Below the pieces are notes generated by a model, which was given only the letters and a program-made list of their open reading frames with translations, did not search any database and was not told the DNA's origin. The position numbers were made by a program, and so were the translations under genes. Shown in pieces: positions 11,296-20,899 of a stretch of DNA of 64,000 nt (positions are counted from its first letter, which is position 1; every line of letters begins with the position of its first letter). This stretch comes from Methylovirgula sp. HY1. GTDB taxonomy: Bacteria > Pseudomonadota > Alphaproteobacteria > Rhizobiales > Beijerinckiaceae. The stretch spans positions 62,001 through 126,000 of the forward strand of contig NZ_CP073765.1 in the NCBI RefSeq assembly GCF_019343105.1, read 5' to 3'.

Positions 11296-11957
11296 TGTCG
11301 CCGTTAGCCTTTGACATCGCCCATATGTTCGCCGGCGGACTCGTCCTCGTCAGCTTCGCCATGCTCTACCAGGACCGGCTGCTGCCGTTGATCAACGTCC
11401 TGGCCTTGCATTCCCTCCTGCTCGCCCTATCAGTCGCTTGGCAGGCGCACGTTCAGGACAAGCCCGATCTCTATGTGACGGCCCTGATCGCCCTCGGCTT
11501 CAAGAGCATCGTCATTCCGATGGCGCTACGCCGCATGGTGATGCGCATGGAATTGCATCGGGAGATCGAGGTCGCCGTCGGAACCGGCCTGACGATGCTG
11601 CTCGGCATCGGCCTTGTAGCTTTGTCGATGGATCTGATGCTGCGCGCCACGGCCGGGGCCAGCGCTCTGGTTCGTGAAGATGTGGCTCTTGCACTCTCTG
11701 TCGTACTCCTTGGACTTTTGATCATGGTGACTCGCCGCAACGCCGTCAGCCAGGTGATCGGCTTCATGTCGATCGAGAACGGGCTGATCCTGGCGGGCGC
11801 CGGCGCGCGCGGCATGCCGTTGGTGGTGGAAATCAGCGTCGCCTTTTCGGTCTTGATCGCCTTCATTGTCATCGGAATCTTCTTGTTCCGGATTCGGGAG
11901 CGCTTTGACACCGTCGATGTCCAGGCGCTGGACCGCTTCCGCGGAGAGCGCCGATGA
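11295..11957 (+). CDS. hyfE: Hydrogenase-4 component E-like membrane subunit
   Basis: About 220 residues, six or seven membrane helices. The C-terminal half resembles NuoK (GFMSIENGLILAGAGARG with the membrane glutamate). It overlaps the stops and starts of its neighbours. No hyfD is present between C and E, unlike the E. coli hyf operon, so the membrane arm here has two antiporter-like subunits (B and F). Confidence 0.88.
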   Translation: MSPLAFDIAHMFAGGLVLVSFAMLYQDRLLPLINVLALHSLLLALSVAWQAHVQDKPDLYVTALIALGFKSIVIPMALRRMVMRMELHREIEVAVGTGLTMLLGIGLVALSMDLMLRATAGASALVREDVALALSVVLLGLLIMVTRRNAVSQVIGFMSIENGLILAGAGARGMPLVVEISVAFSVLIAFIVIGIFLFRIRERFDTVDVQALDRFRGERR

Positions 11958-13402
11958 ATGTCCTGGCGTTCAACCCCATCATCGCGCTGCTCCTCACCTC
12001 GCTGGTCGCGGCCGCGGCACTTGCTTTTGTGCGAGATTATCGCTGGTCGGCGAGGCTGAACATTCTTGCCAGCTTCGTCGTGCTGCTGTTCGCGCTGCTG
12101 CTCTTCCGAAGCCGGCCGCCGGTCGACGAACTCCTGCTCGCCGACGATCTTAATGTGGTCTTCATCGCCCTTAACGCCTTCGTCGGCTTCACGACCAGCA
12201 TCTTCAGCGCCAGCTACATCGGGCATGAACTGGAAACGGGACGTCTTACGCCCGGCTATCTGCGCTTCTACCACGTGATGTTCCAGCTGATGATGTTTGG
12301 TATGGACCTTGCGCTGACGGCCAACAATATCGGCCTGATGTGGGTCGCCATCGAGCTGGCCACGCTCTCGACCGTCATGATGGTCGGTATCTACCGCACG
12401 AATGAGGCGCTGGAGGCCGCCTGGAAGTATTTCATTCTGGGCAGCGTCGGTATCGCGCTTGCGCTGTTTGGAACGATTCTCGTTTATCTGGCGGCGGTGT
12501 CGACCATTGGCGAAGGCATGGGCGCGATGGCATGGACCAACCTGCTGCGCCACGCCGCCACACTCGACCCTTCGTTGCTGAATATAGCGTTCGTATTTCT
12601 TTTGCTTGGCTACGGCACCAAGGTCGGCCTTGCGCCGATGCATGCCTGGCTGCCGGACGCCCATGCCGAAGGGCCGACGCCAGTCTCCGCCGTGCTCTCG
12701 GGATTGCTGCTGAATGTGGCGCTCTACGCGGTGTTGCGGTTCAAGATGATCGTTTCGGCAAATCCTGGAACGATCGCGGTCGCGCCGCTGATGATCACGC
12801 TCGGTCTCGGCTCACTGATCTTCGCCGCCTTCATGCTCTACCGGCGCCGCGATATCAAACGCATGTTCGCCTATTCGTCGATCGAGCACATGGGGATCAT
12901 CGTCTTCGCCTTCGGGATGGGCGGCCCGCTTGGCAATTTCGCCGGGCTTCTGCAGATGACCATGCACAGCCTGACCAAATCGGCCATCTTCTTCTCGGTC
13001 GGCCATGTCGCCCAGGTGAAGGGCACGCAGAAGATCGCCGATATCCGCGGGCTGACGAGCAGCCACCCCCTTCTCGGCTGGACGCTTGTCGCCGGCGTCG
13101 TCGCGATCGCGGGGTTGCCGCCCTTCGGCGTCTTCATGAGCGAGTTTCTGGTTATCACATCTGCCTTCGCGCGCGCACCCACGTTGGCCGGGCTCGCGGC
13201 TTTTGGACTGCTGGTCGCCTTCGGTGCGCTGCTGCTGCGCCTGGGCTCCATCGCCTTCGGCGAACCCACCGGGCCGACGACACCGGTGCGCGCTTCTTAC
13301 CTGCCGATTTTCGCGCATCTGAGCCTTGTCCTAATGGGTGGGCTTTATATGCCCGGAGCCATGGTCGCCTGGTTCCAGCATGTCGCGGGCCTACTTAAAT
13401 GA
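11954..13402 (+). CDS. hyfF: Hydrogenase-4 component F-like proton-pumping subunit
   Basis: 482 residues, 13-14 membrane helices, NuoN/L family. Key segment GYGTKVGLAPMHAWLPDAHA with conserved Lys and His, then MFAYSSIEHMGIIVFAFGMG and MHSLTKSAIFFSVGHVAQ. The gene begins with an ATGA overlap on hyfE and ends with one on hyfG. Expected to sit next to HyfC in the ion-translocating arm. Confidence 0.9.
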   Translation: MNVLAFNPIIALLLTSLVAAAALAFVRDYRWSARLNILASFVVLLFALLLFRSRPPVDELLLADDLNVVFIALNAFVGFTTSIFSASYIGHELETGRLTPGYLRFYHVMFQLMMFGMDLALTANNIGLMWVAIELATLSTVMMVGIYRTNEALEAAWKYFILGSVGIALALFGTILVYLAAVSTIGEGMGAMAWTNLLRHAATLDPSLLNIAFVFLLLGYGTKVGLAPMHAWLPDAHAEGPTPVSAVLSGLLLNVALYAVLRFKMIVSANPGTIAVAPLMITLGLGSLIFAAFMLYRRRDIKRMFAYSSIEHMGIIVFAFGMGGPLGNFAGLLQMTMHSLTKSAIFFSVGHVAQVKGTQKIADIRGLTSSHPLLGWTLVAGVVAIAGLPPFGVFMSEFLVITSAFARAPTLAGLAAFGLLVAFGALLLRLGSIAFGEPTGPTTPVRASYLPIFAHLSLVLMGGLYMPGAMVAWFQHVAGLLK

Positions 13403-14940
13403 CGGCGCGCGATCCATCCCTGCCTGATCCATTCGACCGTTTGAACGGACGCATCGTGGGCGAGCATCGCCCGTGGCCCAGAATAGAGGTGCAGCCCGAT
13501 ATCTGGACGGAAGTGGCAGATCGGTTGAGCCACGGCGTTCTCAGCCTGCTCGGGCTCTGGGGGGAATCACAGACTGTCCATATGGCTGTCGCAGACGCCG
13601 GTGATGTGAACCGCATCATAGTGTTCAGCCTCGCCTGCCCGGATCGCCGCTACCCATCGGTGGGGCGCATACATCCGCCAGCGATCCGGTTGGAGCGTGC
13701 TGTCGTCGATCTGTTCGCACTTGTTCCCATCGGCTTGCCGGATACGCGCCCATGGCTCGATCACGGGAAATGGGGCGTGCATGCCCCGCTCGCCGCGCAA
13801 CGAAACGTCGCTCGGCCAGCCGAGGAATACGGATTCCTTCCCGTCGAAGGCGAGAACATTCATCAGCTGCCGATCGGACCGGTTCATGCCGGCATCATCG
13901 AGCCCGGTCATTTCCGCATCAGCGCCGATGGCGAAACCGTGGTGCGCCTGGAGGAACGTTTCGGCTACGCCCACAAAGGAGTTGCGGGTCTCCTGCAAGG
14001 CGCCAATCTGGAGCGTGCGGCGCGATTGGCGTGCCGCTGCTCCGGCGATTCAACCGTCGCTTACGGCTTGGCATTTGCGTGCGCGGTGGAATCGGCGCTT
14101 GGCTGGTCTCCACCCGCGCGGGCAGTTTGGCTGCGCGCGTTGATGGCGGAACTTGAGCGCCTCGCAAATCATCTCGGCGATATCGGCGCGGTCTGCAACG
14201 ATGGCGGGTTCGCAATCATGCTCGCCCATTGTTCGGTGTTGAGAGAACAGGTGCTGCGAGAGGCCGCTGCCTGCTTCGGGCACAGGCTGATGATGGATCG
14301 CATCGCGCCGGGCGGTGTCGCCGTCGATCTCGATACCGCTGGCGCCGCACGCATCGCCGCGTTAATGGCAGACATCCGTCGTCGTTTTCAGCGGCTCGTT
14401 GAACTCTACGATACAACCGCATCCTTGCAGGACCGCACCGTTGGAACGGGCGTCCTACGGCCAGCTCTTGCCGCTCAGTTCGCGGCCGGCGGATTTGTCG
14501 GCCGCGCGTCAGGCCGGCGCTGCGACGCGCGACGCTGGCCCAGCTACGCACCCTATGATGAACTCGAATTCGAAATCCCGGTGTTGGAAGAGGGCGATGT
14601 GAACGCCCGTCTCTGGATACGCATCCGTGAAGTGGAGCAGTCCATCCGGCTGATCGAGCAAATCCTCGCAAAATTGCCGGATGGCCCAATCTGGATGGAG
14701 AACGGCAGCGGCCCCGCGAACGCGGCAAGCGAAGGCATGGCGATCGTCGAAGGATTCCGCGGCGACATCCTGGTCTGGGTCCGGATCGACGCCGCTGGCC
14801 GCATCGAACGCTGCCATTTGCGCGACCCATCCTGGTTCCAGTGGCCGCTAATGGAGGCCGCAATCGAAGGCAATATCGTCGCCGATTTCCCAATCTGCAA
14901 CAAATCCTTCAACTGTTCCTATTCCGGGCACGATCTCTGA
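13399..14940 (+). CDS. hyfG: Hydrogenase-4 component G-like large subunit, nickel ligands incomplete
   Basis: 513 residues: a NuoC-like part (about 1-160) fused to a NuoD/[NiFe] large-subunit-like part. Where group 4 hydrogenases have CGxC...H, this protein reads RLACRCSGDSTVAY: the first Cys aligns with Ala and the His with Ser. Where the C-terminal CxxC is expected there is NCSYSGHDL with a single Cys at the very end. Two of the four Ni-binding cysteines therefore seem missing, so H2 chemistry is doubtful. The quinone- or partner-binding role may remain. Confidence 0.85.
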   Translation: MTARDPSLPDPFDRLNGRIVGEHRPWPRIEVQPDIWTEVADRLSHGVLSLLGLWGESQTVHMAVADAGDVNRIIVFSLACPDRRYPSVGRIHPPAIRLERAVVDLFALVPIGLPDTRPWLDHGKWGVHAPLAAQRNVARPAEEYGFLPVEGENIHQLPIGPVHAGIIEPGHFRISADGETVVRLEERFGYAHKGVAGLLQGANLERAARLACRCSGDSTVAYGLAFACAVESALGWSPPARAVWLRALMAELERLANHLGDIGAVCNDGGFAIMLAHCSVLREQVLREAAACFGHRLMMDRIAPGGVAVDLDTAGAARIAALMADIRRRFQRLVELYDTTASLQDRTVGTGVLRPALAAQFAAGGFVGRASGRRCDARRWPSYAPYDELEFEIPVLEEGDVNARLWIRIREVEQSIRLIEQILAKLPDGPIWMENGSGPANAASEGMAIVEGFRGDILVWVRIDAAGRIERCHLRDPSWFQWPLMEAAIEGNIVADFPICNKSFNCSYSGHDL

Positions 14941-14949
14941 GAGCGGCCA

Positions 14950-15459
14950 ATGCGCAAGACACTCTTTGAAAGCCTCACGCGCCGCCCCTTCACCGAGAAG
15001 TTGGTTATTCCGACCGATCCGGATATCGCCCGCATGGCCTCCGAACTGGACGTCAAAGCACAACGGCGGCTTGGCCGAAGCCTGTCGCTGCGGCTCGTCG
15101 ATGCGGGTTCGTGCAACGCCTGCGAACTTGAGCTCAACGCCTTGAGTAATCCTTATTACGATCTCGAACGCTTCGGATTGCGCTTCGTCGCCTCGCCTCG
15201 CCATGCCGATGTGCTGCTCGTGACTGGCCCGGTGACGAAGAACATGCGCGAGGCGCTTCTACGGACCTACGACGCCATGCCGGCGCCGAAATGGGTCGTC
15301 GCAGTTGGTGACTGCGCTGCTTGCGGCGGACTTTACGACGATAGCTATGCGTGCGAGCGCGGCGCCGATGCGGTGCTTCCCGTCGATCTTCGCATCATTG
15401 GGTGTCCGCCGTCACCAAATCGATTGCTGGAGGGACTTCTTGCCCTCTTCAGTTCATAA
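14950..15459 (+). CDS. hyfI: Hydrogenase-4 component I / NuoB-like iron-sulfur subunit
   Basis: 169 residues. The four ligands of the proximal [4Fe-4S] cluster are visible: GSCNACELE, GDCAACGG and GCPPSP. It forms the electron exit next to HyfG. It begins nine bases after hyfG, with a GAGAGCGG ribosome site. No ferredoxin-like subunit (HyfA/HyfH) or formate dehydrogenase gene follows, so the electron donor must come from elsewhere. Confidence 0.9.
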   Translation: MRKTLFESLTRRPFTEKLVIPTDPDIARMASELDVKAQRRLGRSLSLRLVDAGSCNACELELNALSNPYYDLERFGLRFVASPRHADVLLVTGPVTKNMREALLRTYDAMPAPKWVVAVGDCAACGGLYDDSYACERGADAVLPVDLRIIGCPPSPNRLLEGLLALFSS

Positions 15460-15657
15460 TCAGGCGCCCTATATCCCGAGCCGATGATTGATCTGACGGC
15501 TGTGCGGTTGCGGCCCTGCTTGAGCCCTATAGGGAGCTTCACGCGCGTCGCGGCCGCGGCTGCCGTTTCTACTGAATATCGATTCCGCCGCTTTGAATCA
15601 TGCAGAACGCGGCCTACCTATCGCCTGGCGGGAAACGTATCCGCATAGGAGGATCAA

Positions 15658-16176
15658 ATGGCCGCTCGGAAAATTGATTCTGTACTTGTCGGCGAAGCTC
15701 TCGTTGGCGACGGCCACGAAGTGGCTCATATCGATCTGATCATGGGACCGCGCGGAAGCGCCGCCGAGGCTGCCTTTTGCAATACGCTCACCAATCAGAA
15801 GGTTGGTGACAATGCGCTGCTAGCACTTGTCGCGCCGAACTTGATGACAAAACCTGCCACCGTGATGTTCAACAAGGTAGACATCAAAAATGGCGATCAG
15901 GCCGGCAAAATGTTTGGCCCTGCGCAACGAGGTGTTGGCAAAGCTGTCATCGATTCCGTGAAGTCTGGTGTCATTCCTAAAAATGAAGCCGCCGATGTTT
16001 TTATCTGCGTTGGCGTCTTTATCCATTGGGAAGCAAAGGACGATGCCAAAATCCAGGACTGGAATTATCAAGCGACTAAGCTCGCGATCGAACGCGCCGT
16101 CAAAGGCGAGCCATCGATAGATGATGTCATTTCCAAAGAAGATGTCGAACTTCACCCGTTAGCAGCGCACGGTTGA
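15658..16176 (+). CDS. fae: Formaldehyde-activating enzyme
   Basis: 172 residues, very close to methylotroph Fae: [50 protein letters not shown] and a C-terminal HPLAAHG. It condenses formaldehyde with tetrahydromethanopterin in the cytosol. His24 (AHID) corresponds to the catalytic histidine of the family. A strong AGGAGG lies eight bases before the ATG. It stands alone, with its own hairpin terminator, and is the best clue that the organism is a methylotroph. Confidence 0.95.
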   Translation: MAARKIDSVLVGEALVGDGHEVAHIDLIMGPRGSAAEAAFCNTLTNQKVGDNALLALVAPNLMTKPATVMFNKVDIKNGDQAGKMFGPAQRGVGKAVIDSVKSGVIPKNEAADVFICVGVFIHWEAKDDAKIQDWNYQATKLAIERAVKGEPSIDDVISKEDVELHPLAAHG

Positions 16177-16209
16177 ATGCCGGCCGAGAAAAAGTAGCGG
16201 GCGGCTGGC

Positions 16210-16239
16210 GGCAAATCCAACAGGCGTGTTGGATTTGCC
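16210..16239. terminator. Perfect 13-bp hairpin after fae
   Basis: A 13-base perfect stem (16210-16222 with 16227-16239) closed by a GGCG loop, 33 bases after the fae stop. There is no U-rich tail. It lies between the convergent fae and glk genes and could serve both. Confidence 0.7.
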
Positions 16240-16355
16240 CAGAACTTGTCGCACACCTGCATAAAAGGCGTGGTCGATTGCTCGCTGACCTTGCACTCAA
16301 GTTTTATCCGGGATTGAGCTCGCTTGAGCGGTTGGTCGACTGCTGAGTCCGGGTC

Positions 16356-17324
16356 TCAAGAGCCAAACTTCTGTTTGGCAAGAAATTGCAGACCGAGAAA
16401 AGCCGGATCGGGATGAACGATGATGCTCGCTGGAATGCTTGCAACATAATCTTGGAAGCGCCCTTTGGCCTCGAAGCGTGGACGAAATTGAGAGCGGGCC
16501 AGATATTCAGGAATACGCGGAGCGATGCCGCCGGCTATATATACGCCGCCTCGCGCTTTGAATGTTAGCACGGCATCGCCGGCGACGGTGCCAAGAAGAG
16601 CGCAAAACATGTCGAGGGCCGCTCGGCTTGTCGGACAGCTGTCCGCGAGTGCCGCTTTCACGATCTCGGCTGCATCACGTTCCGAAAGCGACAAACCGTC
16701 GAGGGTTGCGAGAGCCTGGTAAAGATTGCTCAGTCCTTCCCCCGAAAGCACCCGTTCTACCGAAGCATGCCCGTAACGCTCCCGAAGCAATTCGATGACG
16801 CCGTCTTCGCGTCGGCAAGTTCCAGGCAATGTGACGTGACCGCCTTCCGTGCCTATCACCATCGCACCATTCGGCCGCGGGACCAGACAAGCGAGCCCAA
16901 AACCCGTGCCTGGTCCGAGCACGATGGCCGGCGCATGCGGCAGGCGCTTGCCGGCGCCGAGGCTAAACAGGTCGGTCGATGCCAATTGCGGCAATGACCA
17001 CGCGACGGCTTCGAAATCATTGATGATGCGCACATGTGAAAAGCCAAAGGCGGCGCGGAGCTGCGCGGCGTCAATTACCCAATTGCTATTGGTCAGAACG
17101 CAATGGCCCTCTTCAACCGGGCCCGCCGCGGCGAGAATCGCGCCGGAAATGTGACCCCGTTCTTTATGACTATCGAGAAAGGCCTCCAACGCGGCGCCAA
17201 AATCCGGATAATCGGCGACGGCCATCGTTTCGATCGGTCGCAATTCTCCGCCGTCGATCAAAGCAAACCTTGCGTTGGTGCCTCCAATGTCGGCAACGAC
17301 CACTCGGCTAAGTATGCCGCTCAT
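16356..17324 (-). CDS. glk: Glucokinase (ROK-unrelated, Glk/bacterial type)
   Basis: 322 residues from ATG 17324 (GAGGAATGG upstream). N-terminal phosphate-binding VVVADIGGTNARFAL, sugar-binding LTNSNWVID, catalytic RIINDFEAVAW and ATP-site VLGPGTGFGLA are all present, along with the GTEGGH motif. It phosphorylates glucose to glucose 6-phosphate in the cytosol. Same strand as the upstream glycosidase-like and EamA genes (166-base gap), suggesting a sugar-use cluster. Confidence 0.93.
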   Translation of the reverse strand: MSGILSRVVVADIGGTNARFALIDGGELRPIETMAVADYPDFGAALEAFLDSHKERGHISGAILAAAGPVEEGHCVLTNSNWVIDAAQLRAAFGFSHVRIINDFEAVAWSLPQLASTDLFSLGAGKRLPHAPAIVLGPGTGFGLACLVPRPNGAMVIGTEGGHVTLPGTCRREDGVIELLRERYGHASVERVLSGEGLSNLYQALATLDGLSLSERDAAEIVKAALADSCPTSRAALDMFCALLGTVAGDAVLTFKARGGVYIAGGIAPRIPEYLARSQFRPRFEAKGRFQDYVASIPASIIVHPDPAFLGLQFLAKQKFGS

Positions 17325-17490
17325 CCATTCCTCACCAGAAATATTCATCGCGAACAGGATAATAGCATCCCCGCATAAAGTCTTGAGAAAGCTCAAGCGC
17401 GCGCAGGACTCATCCACGCGGGGATTCTTATATGCACTTTGACCGAAGTATCCGAACGCGACCAGGGCGGTCGTAATTCATGGCGGCGAC

Positions 17491-19575
17491 TTAGAGCGCT
17501 GGGGCTCTCGGACAAAGTGCTTCAAACTCGGGCGAGCCGCCTGCTTGCGCGACCAGATCGAATTGAAACAACCGGCGGCGAGAATCATATGTCATATTTT
17601 CGATCTTGCCTTGGCGTGCCCGCAGTTCCGGGCGTGTGAACGCGAAACCATGAAGGTGGACGCGCTCTTCGTTCTCGGCCAGGATGATTCTGGCGGACAG
17701 AACGCCATCGTCCGAGATATCCGCCACGCGTTGTTTGCCGTTCGAAACAAACTTGTCTTGATCTCCTAGAAATCCGATTCCGGATGCGGCCACCGGAACC
17801 ACGATCCAATAGGCGGGAAGATCGGCGATGGAGATAGAAAAGAGCGTTTCGAGATCTAAATAAGCGCCGGAGTTCTCGAAGTAATTATACGCGTAGACCG
17901 GGCCAACGTAACCGAGTTCGGCCGGCGAAAGGCATTCCTTACCGCCGCCGCTCGCGCGAAAGCCCAAGACATAAGATGTGATCCAACCGTGATGGTTCGT
18001 GCGGGCAACCGCAATAACGGGCGCGGATCGGTCCTTGGCTTGAGCAATGTAGGATGCATCAAGCGGAGTGAGAGCATCGTCCGGCTTGACGATCACTCCA
18101 TCGGGCCGGACGGCGTGTAAAAGCGTCGCCGGATCGAGTTGTCCCACCGCGTCGCCGACGCCAACCATCCCCCCGGAAAGAGTCGCAAGCAACAGATTTG
18201 TCGTCTCCGAACTCATGCAGACATCCGCCCATGGCCATTCGCCGAGCGCCGTCGCGAGCCGCCCATTGAACAAGAACGATTTCCACGTTCGTTCGGTCAG
18301 CCTGTCGCCGCTGGTTCTAATCGTCGTCAGATTGGCGTATTTGGTTCCTTGAAGAAAGTGACGCGGCAATGGCATGCAGTATTGAAGTGTCATACCTTCT
18401 GTTTCGGCCGTGTGCGCCATGAGATCCATGAAGCGTTCACCCGCATCTAAAGTGCGCTCAGGCTGCGCTGGCCCCGAAAGCCAATCCTGCTCATAAGTGC
18501 GGACGCCGGATTGGCTGAGATAACGCATCCAAATAGTCCATAGTGTCGGATCGATCGAGACGTTTCCGGAAATTGCGTATTTGCCTCGGTATGGGCTGTT
18601 AGGATCGATCCAGCGGTTGTGCGTGATGAGCGGCAGCCGGAGCTTCTGCTGAAGGGCTCTTAGCCCTTCCGGAAAAATTTCCGGAGCGGCTTCGTACAGA
18701 TAGGTCCCGCCGCCGAGTTGTTCGGTCGTTCGCCACTTTCCATCGCGTCCCTTCGGATAGAACCAACTGTCGATTTGCATGTAACCCAGGCTAATGTGCG
18801 CCTTGTGAAAATCATCCTGGATCTTGAGCAGCGTCGCGCCATAGCTCAATCGGGGCTCGAAGTGATAATAATAGTGAGCGCCGCGATCGGTCCAATAGCC
18901 GAGATATTTGAGACCGAGATCGCCGTCGTTGGGGGGGCGCGTCTTGCCCGTCAAATCGGTAAGAAAATGACCCCAGACTTCGAACGCGCGATTGATGCCT
19001 GGCGCCATCGCCAACACCGTTGTGTGAAGGAACCCAGGCGGAATTCGTTTGTCGCTGCAAACAACCTCGCTCCGCAGCTGGCCATGAGAGCCGCGCCGCA
19101 GCGACGTGTTCAAGAAATGCGATCCCGGCGACAGGATGAAGGTTTTCTTGTCATCATCGAAAAACATCCATGGACCGTCGGTTCCAAAGCGCGTGAAGCT
19201 GAAGCCACCGAAGGTTCCGGTGTAGGCGAGATGATGAAGTTTGCGCGGATATTGCGAGAGTGATGGAAATCCCTCATCAGTCGTTCCGGAATCGACGAAT
19301 TCGAGTTCGAACATGACCACGTCGCGATGATCATAGAGCCGGATCGTACCGCGTCTTAAATTGCCGTCCAGACTCCTGAACGCAAATAGAAGAGCTTGAT
19401 AGGCCCCCGCCCGGTCACAGCCCTTGCCAGCAGTCAAATTGAAGGGGCGCGCGCCAATGCCGCCCGAGAACGTCCAGTCGAGTTTTTGGTCGACAATTTC
19501 GAAGCGCCCCTGATCGGTTATGCTGATCGTAACGCCAGTCTCGTTTGCGATGATGCTTGGGCGTATGGAAGCCAT
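17491..19575 (-). CDS. Probable cytosolic glycoside hydrolase, family uncertain
   Basis: 694 residues, no signal peptide. An N-terminal beta-rich part (1-240) with FGTDGPWMFFDDDKKTFILS is followed by a barrel-like part: LKYLGYWTDRGAHYYYHFEP, GYMQIDSWFYPKGRDGKW, ITHNRWID, YEQDWLSGPAQPE, SSETTNLLLATLSGGMVG. The Asp-bearing strands IDSWFYP and EQDWL recall clan GH-D/GH31-like retaining glycosidases, but the family was not recognised. Eleven bases separate its start from the EamA gene stop; glucokinase follows, which fits release of glucose or galactose from an imported oligosaccharide. Confidence 0.6.
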   Translation of the reverse strand: MASIRPSIIANETGVTISITDQGRFEIVDQKLDWTFSGGIGARPFNLTAGKGCDRAGAYQALLFAFRSLDGNLRRGTIRLYDHRDVVMFELEFVDSGTTDEGFPSLSQYPRKLHHLAYTGTFGGFSFTRFGTDGPWMFFDDDKKTFILSPGSHFLNTSLRRGSHGQLRSEVVCSDKRIPPGFLHTTVLAMAPGINRAFEVWGHFLTDLTGKTRPPNDGDLGLKYLGYWTDRGAHYYYHFEPRLSYGATLLKIQDDFHKAHISLGYMQIDSWFYPKGRDGKWRTTEQLGGGTYLYEAAPEIFPEGLRALQQKLRLPLITHNRWIDPNSPYRGKYAISGNVSIDPTLWTIWMRYLSQSGVRTYEQDWLSGPAQPERTLDAGERFMDLMAHTAETEGMTLQYCMPLPRHFLQGTKYANLTTIRTSGDRLTERTWKSFLFNGRLATALGEWPWADVCMSSETTNLLLATLSGGMVGVGDAVGQLDPATLLHAVRPDGVIVKPDDALTPLDASYIAQAKDRSAPVIAVARTNHHGWITSYVLGFRASGGGKECLSPAELGYVGPVYAYNYFENSGAYLDLETLFSISIADLPAYWIVVPVAASGIGFLGDQDKFVSNGKQRVADISDDGVLSARIILAENEERVHLHGFAFTRPELRARQGKIENMTYDSRRRLFQFDLVAQAGGSPEFEALCPRAPAL

Positions 19576-19585
19576 CGAAAACCGC

Positions 19586-20620
19586 TCATCTATTTTCGGT
19601 GGCGAATAACATCAGAAGTGATGCGCAGAAAGGATTGTTCATCGGCCAAGTGTCGCCTTGATCGGCATGAAATTCATTGGAAAGCGACGTCTGAGCGGCC
19701 ATTCGGGTTGGTCTGTTCGTGGCAATAACCACAAGCGCGGCGCCAACCAACATGATGACGACACCTAGAAGTCTCTTGCGGATATTTTCCCGCAGCAGAA
19801 CGCCGCCAAAAATGACCGTGAAAAGCGCGCTCATCCGCTTTATCGCGATGACGTAGGGAACGAAAAGGAACATAAGAGCATACATCTGTGAAGCGTTGCC
19901 GACGGCATTGGTTACACCGGCGAGGCAAGCGTAGCGCAATTCGGGGAGGCACAACGGGCGATGTGGCAAAGCAAGCCAAACGACAATGCTGGCGCCAGCA
20001 ATTAAGCTCGCGAGCAAGGCGATCCAAAGTAATGGCGCGGAAGCTCGCACGCCAAGCTTATCGAGATTCGCCGTAATGCTCCAAAGAACCGCTGTGATGC
20101 CCATAGAGTGCACGCCGGGATCCTTCAAGAAGGCGAGCAAAGACATTCGCCGTGTAGCGCCAGGTTCACTTAAGCCAAGGAACATAGCGCCGAGGACAGA
20201 GAAAATAACGCCGACCGCCCCGAGAGGTGAAACAGTTTCAGCAACCATCAAAGGCGAGGTGGCGAGCAGCAACACCGGGGTGACAAGAACCAGCGGAGCG
20301 ACCAATGAAGCATCGGCAAGGCGAAATGCCCGGACGAAGAAATAATAGGCTGTCACATTAAGCGCAGCCGCGCCCAACAGCAGGGGCCAAAAATCCGGTC
20401 GGAAAAGCTCAGCAAATGCCTCAACGGGATGCATAAGCAAGGCCGGGTAGGATATCAGACATAGAAGGAATAGGAGCGTGGCGCCCACGGTCCACTCCGC
20501 CGCAAGGATCAGCCTGTCTTCGACCTCGCGCGTCGCGGCTTTGGTGCCAATGTCGGTTGCCGTCTGACAGAGCGCGGATAACGCCGCTGCGCCAAGCCCG
20601 AGTAAGGTTAGTGGCGTCAC
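19586..20620 (-). CDS. EamA/DMT-family transporter
   Basis: About 344 residues from GTG 20620; an open frame extends to 20713 but gives a non-membrane, Arg-rich leader. About ten membrane helices in two EamA repeats (VTPLTLLGLGAAALSALC..., then SMGITAVLWSITANLDKLGV). The substrate is unknown. Position directly before the glycosidase-like gene suggests uptake or export of a sugar-linked compound. The C-terminal 40 residues are soluble and unusual. Confidence 0.8.
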   Translation of the reverse strand: MTPLTLLGLGAAALSALCQTATDIGTKAATREVEDRLILAAEWTVGATLLFLLCLISYPALLMHPVEAFAELFRPDFWPLLLGAAALNVTAYYFFVRAFRLADASLVAPLVLVTPVLLLATSPLMVAETVSPLGAVGVIFSVLGAMFLGLSEPGATRRMSLLAFLKDPGVHSMGITAVLWSITANLDKLGVRASAPLLWIALLASLIAGASIVVWLALPHRPLCLPELRYACLAGVTNAVGNASQMYALMFLFVPYVIAIKRMSALFTVIFGGVLLRENIRKRLLGVVIMLVGAALVVIATNRPTRMAAQTSLSNEFHADQGDTWPMNNPFCASLLMLFATENR

Positions 20621-20899
20621 TGTGGGTTCACCATTCGTCCCTATATCGGTTGATGTCGCACGTTCACGCCCGCGTAACAACGGCCCGCGAAATTGCGCGC
20701 CGCTCAAGCTCAAATATCTTCCCGATGATTTCCTCGCCGTTGATCTGGCTCAAACATGGGATCATGACGAATGGCGATGATGAGCGGCGGCCGGGCATCA
20801 GCGACTATTGTGATCAAGCCGAGATTTTCGCTCGTTCTTCTGCCGCTCGGATGGGTCGGCTGCCGGTCATGGCGGCGAGCCGAAAATAGGACGCCAGAC

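Noticed and set aside
11471-12664. 397-residue minus-strand frame across hyfE/hyfF
   Set aside because: Highly charged, repetitive translation, opposite two clear membrane-protein genes.
13399-14940. Calling HyfG a functional [NiFe] hydrogenase
   Set aside because: The nickel-binding cysteine pairs are incomplete, so I kept the name only as a family label.
20557-20889. 110-residue frame before the erythromycin-esterase-like gene
   Set aside because: Overlaps the start of the EamA gene and reads as random Arg/Ser-rich sequence.
20771-20899. Longer N-terminus for the erythromycin-esterase-like protein
   Set aside because: The added 43 residues do not resemble the family, and GTG 20900 has a better ribosome site.
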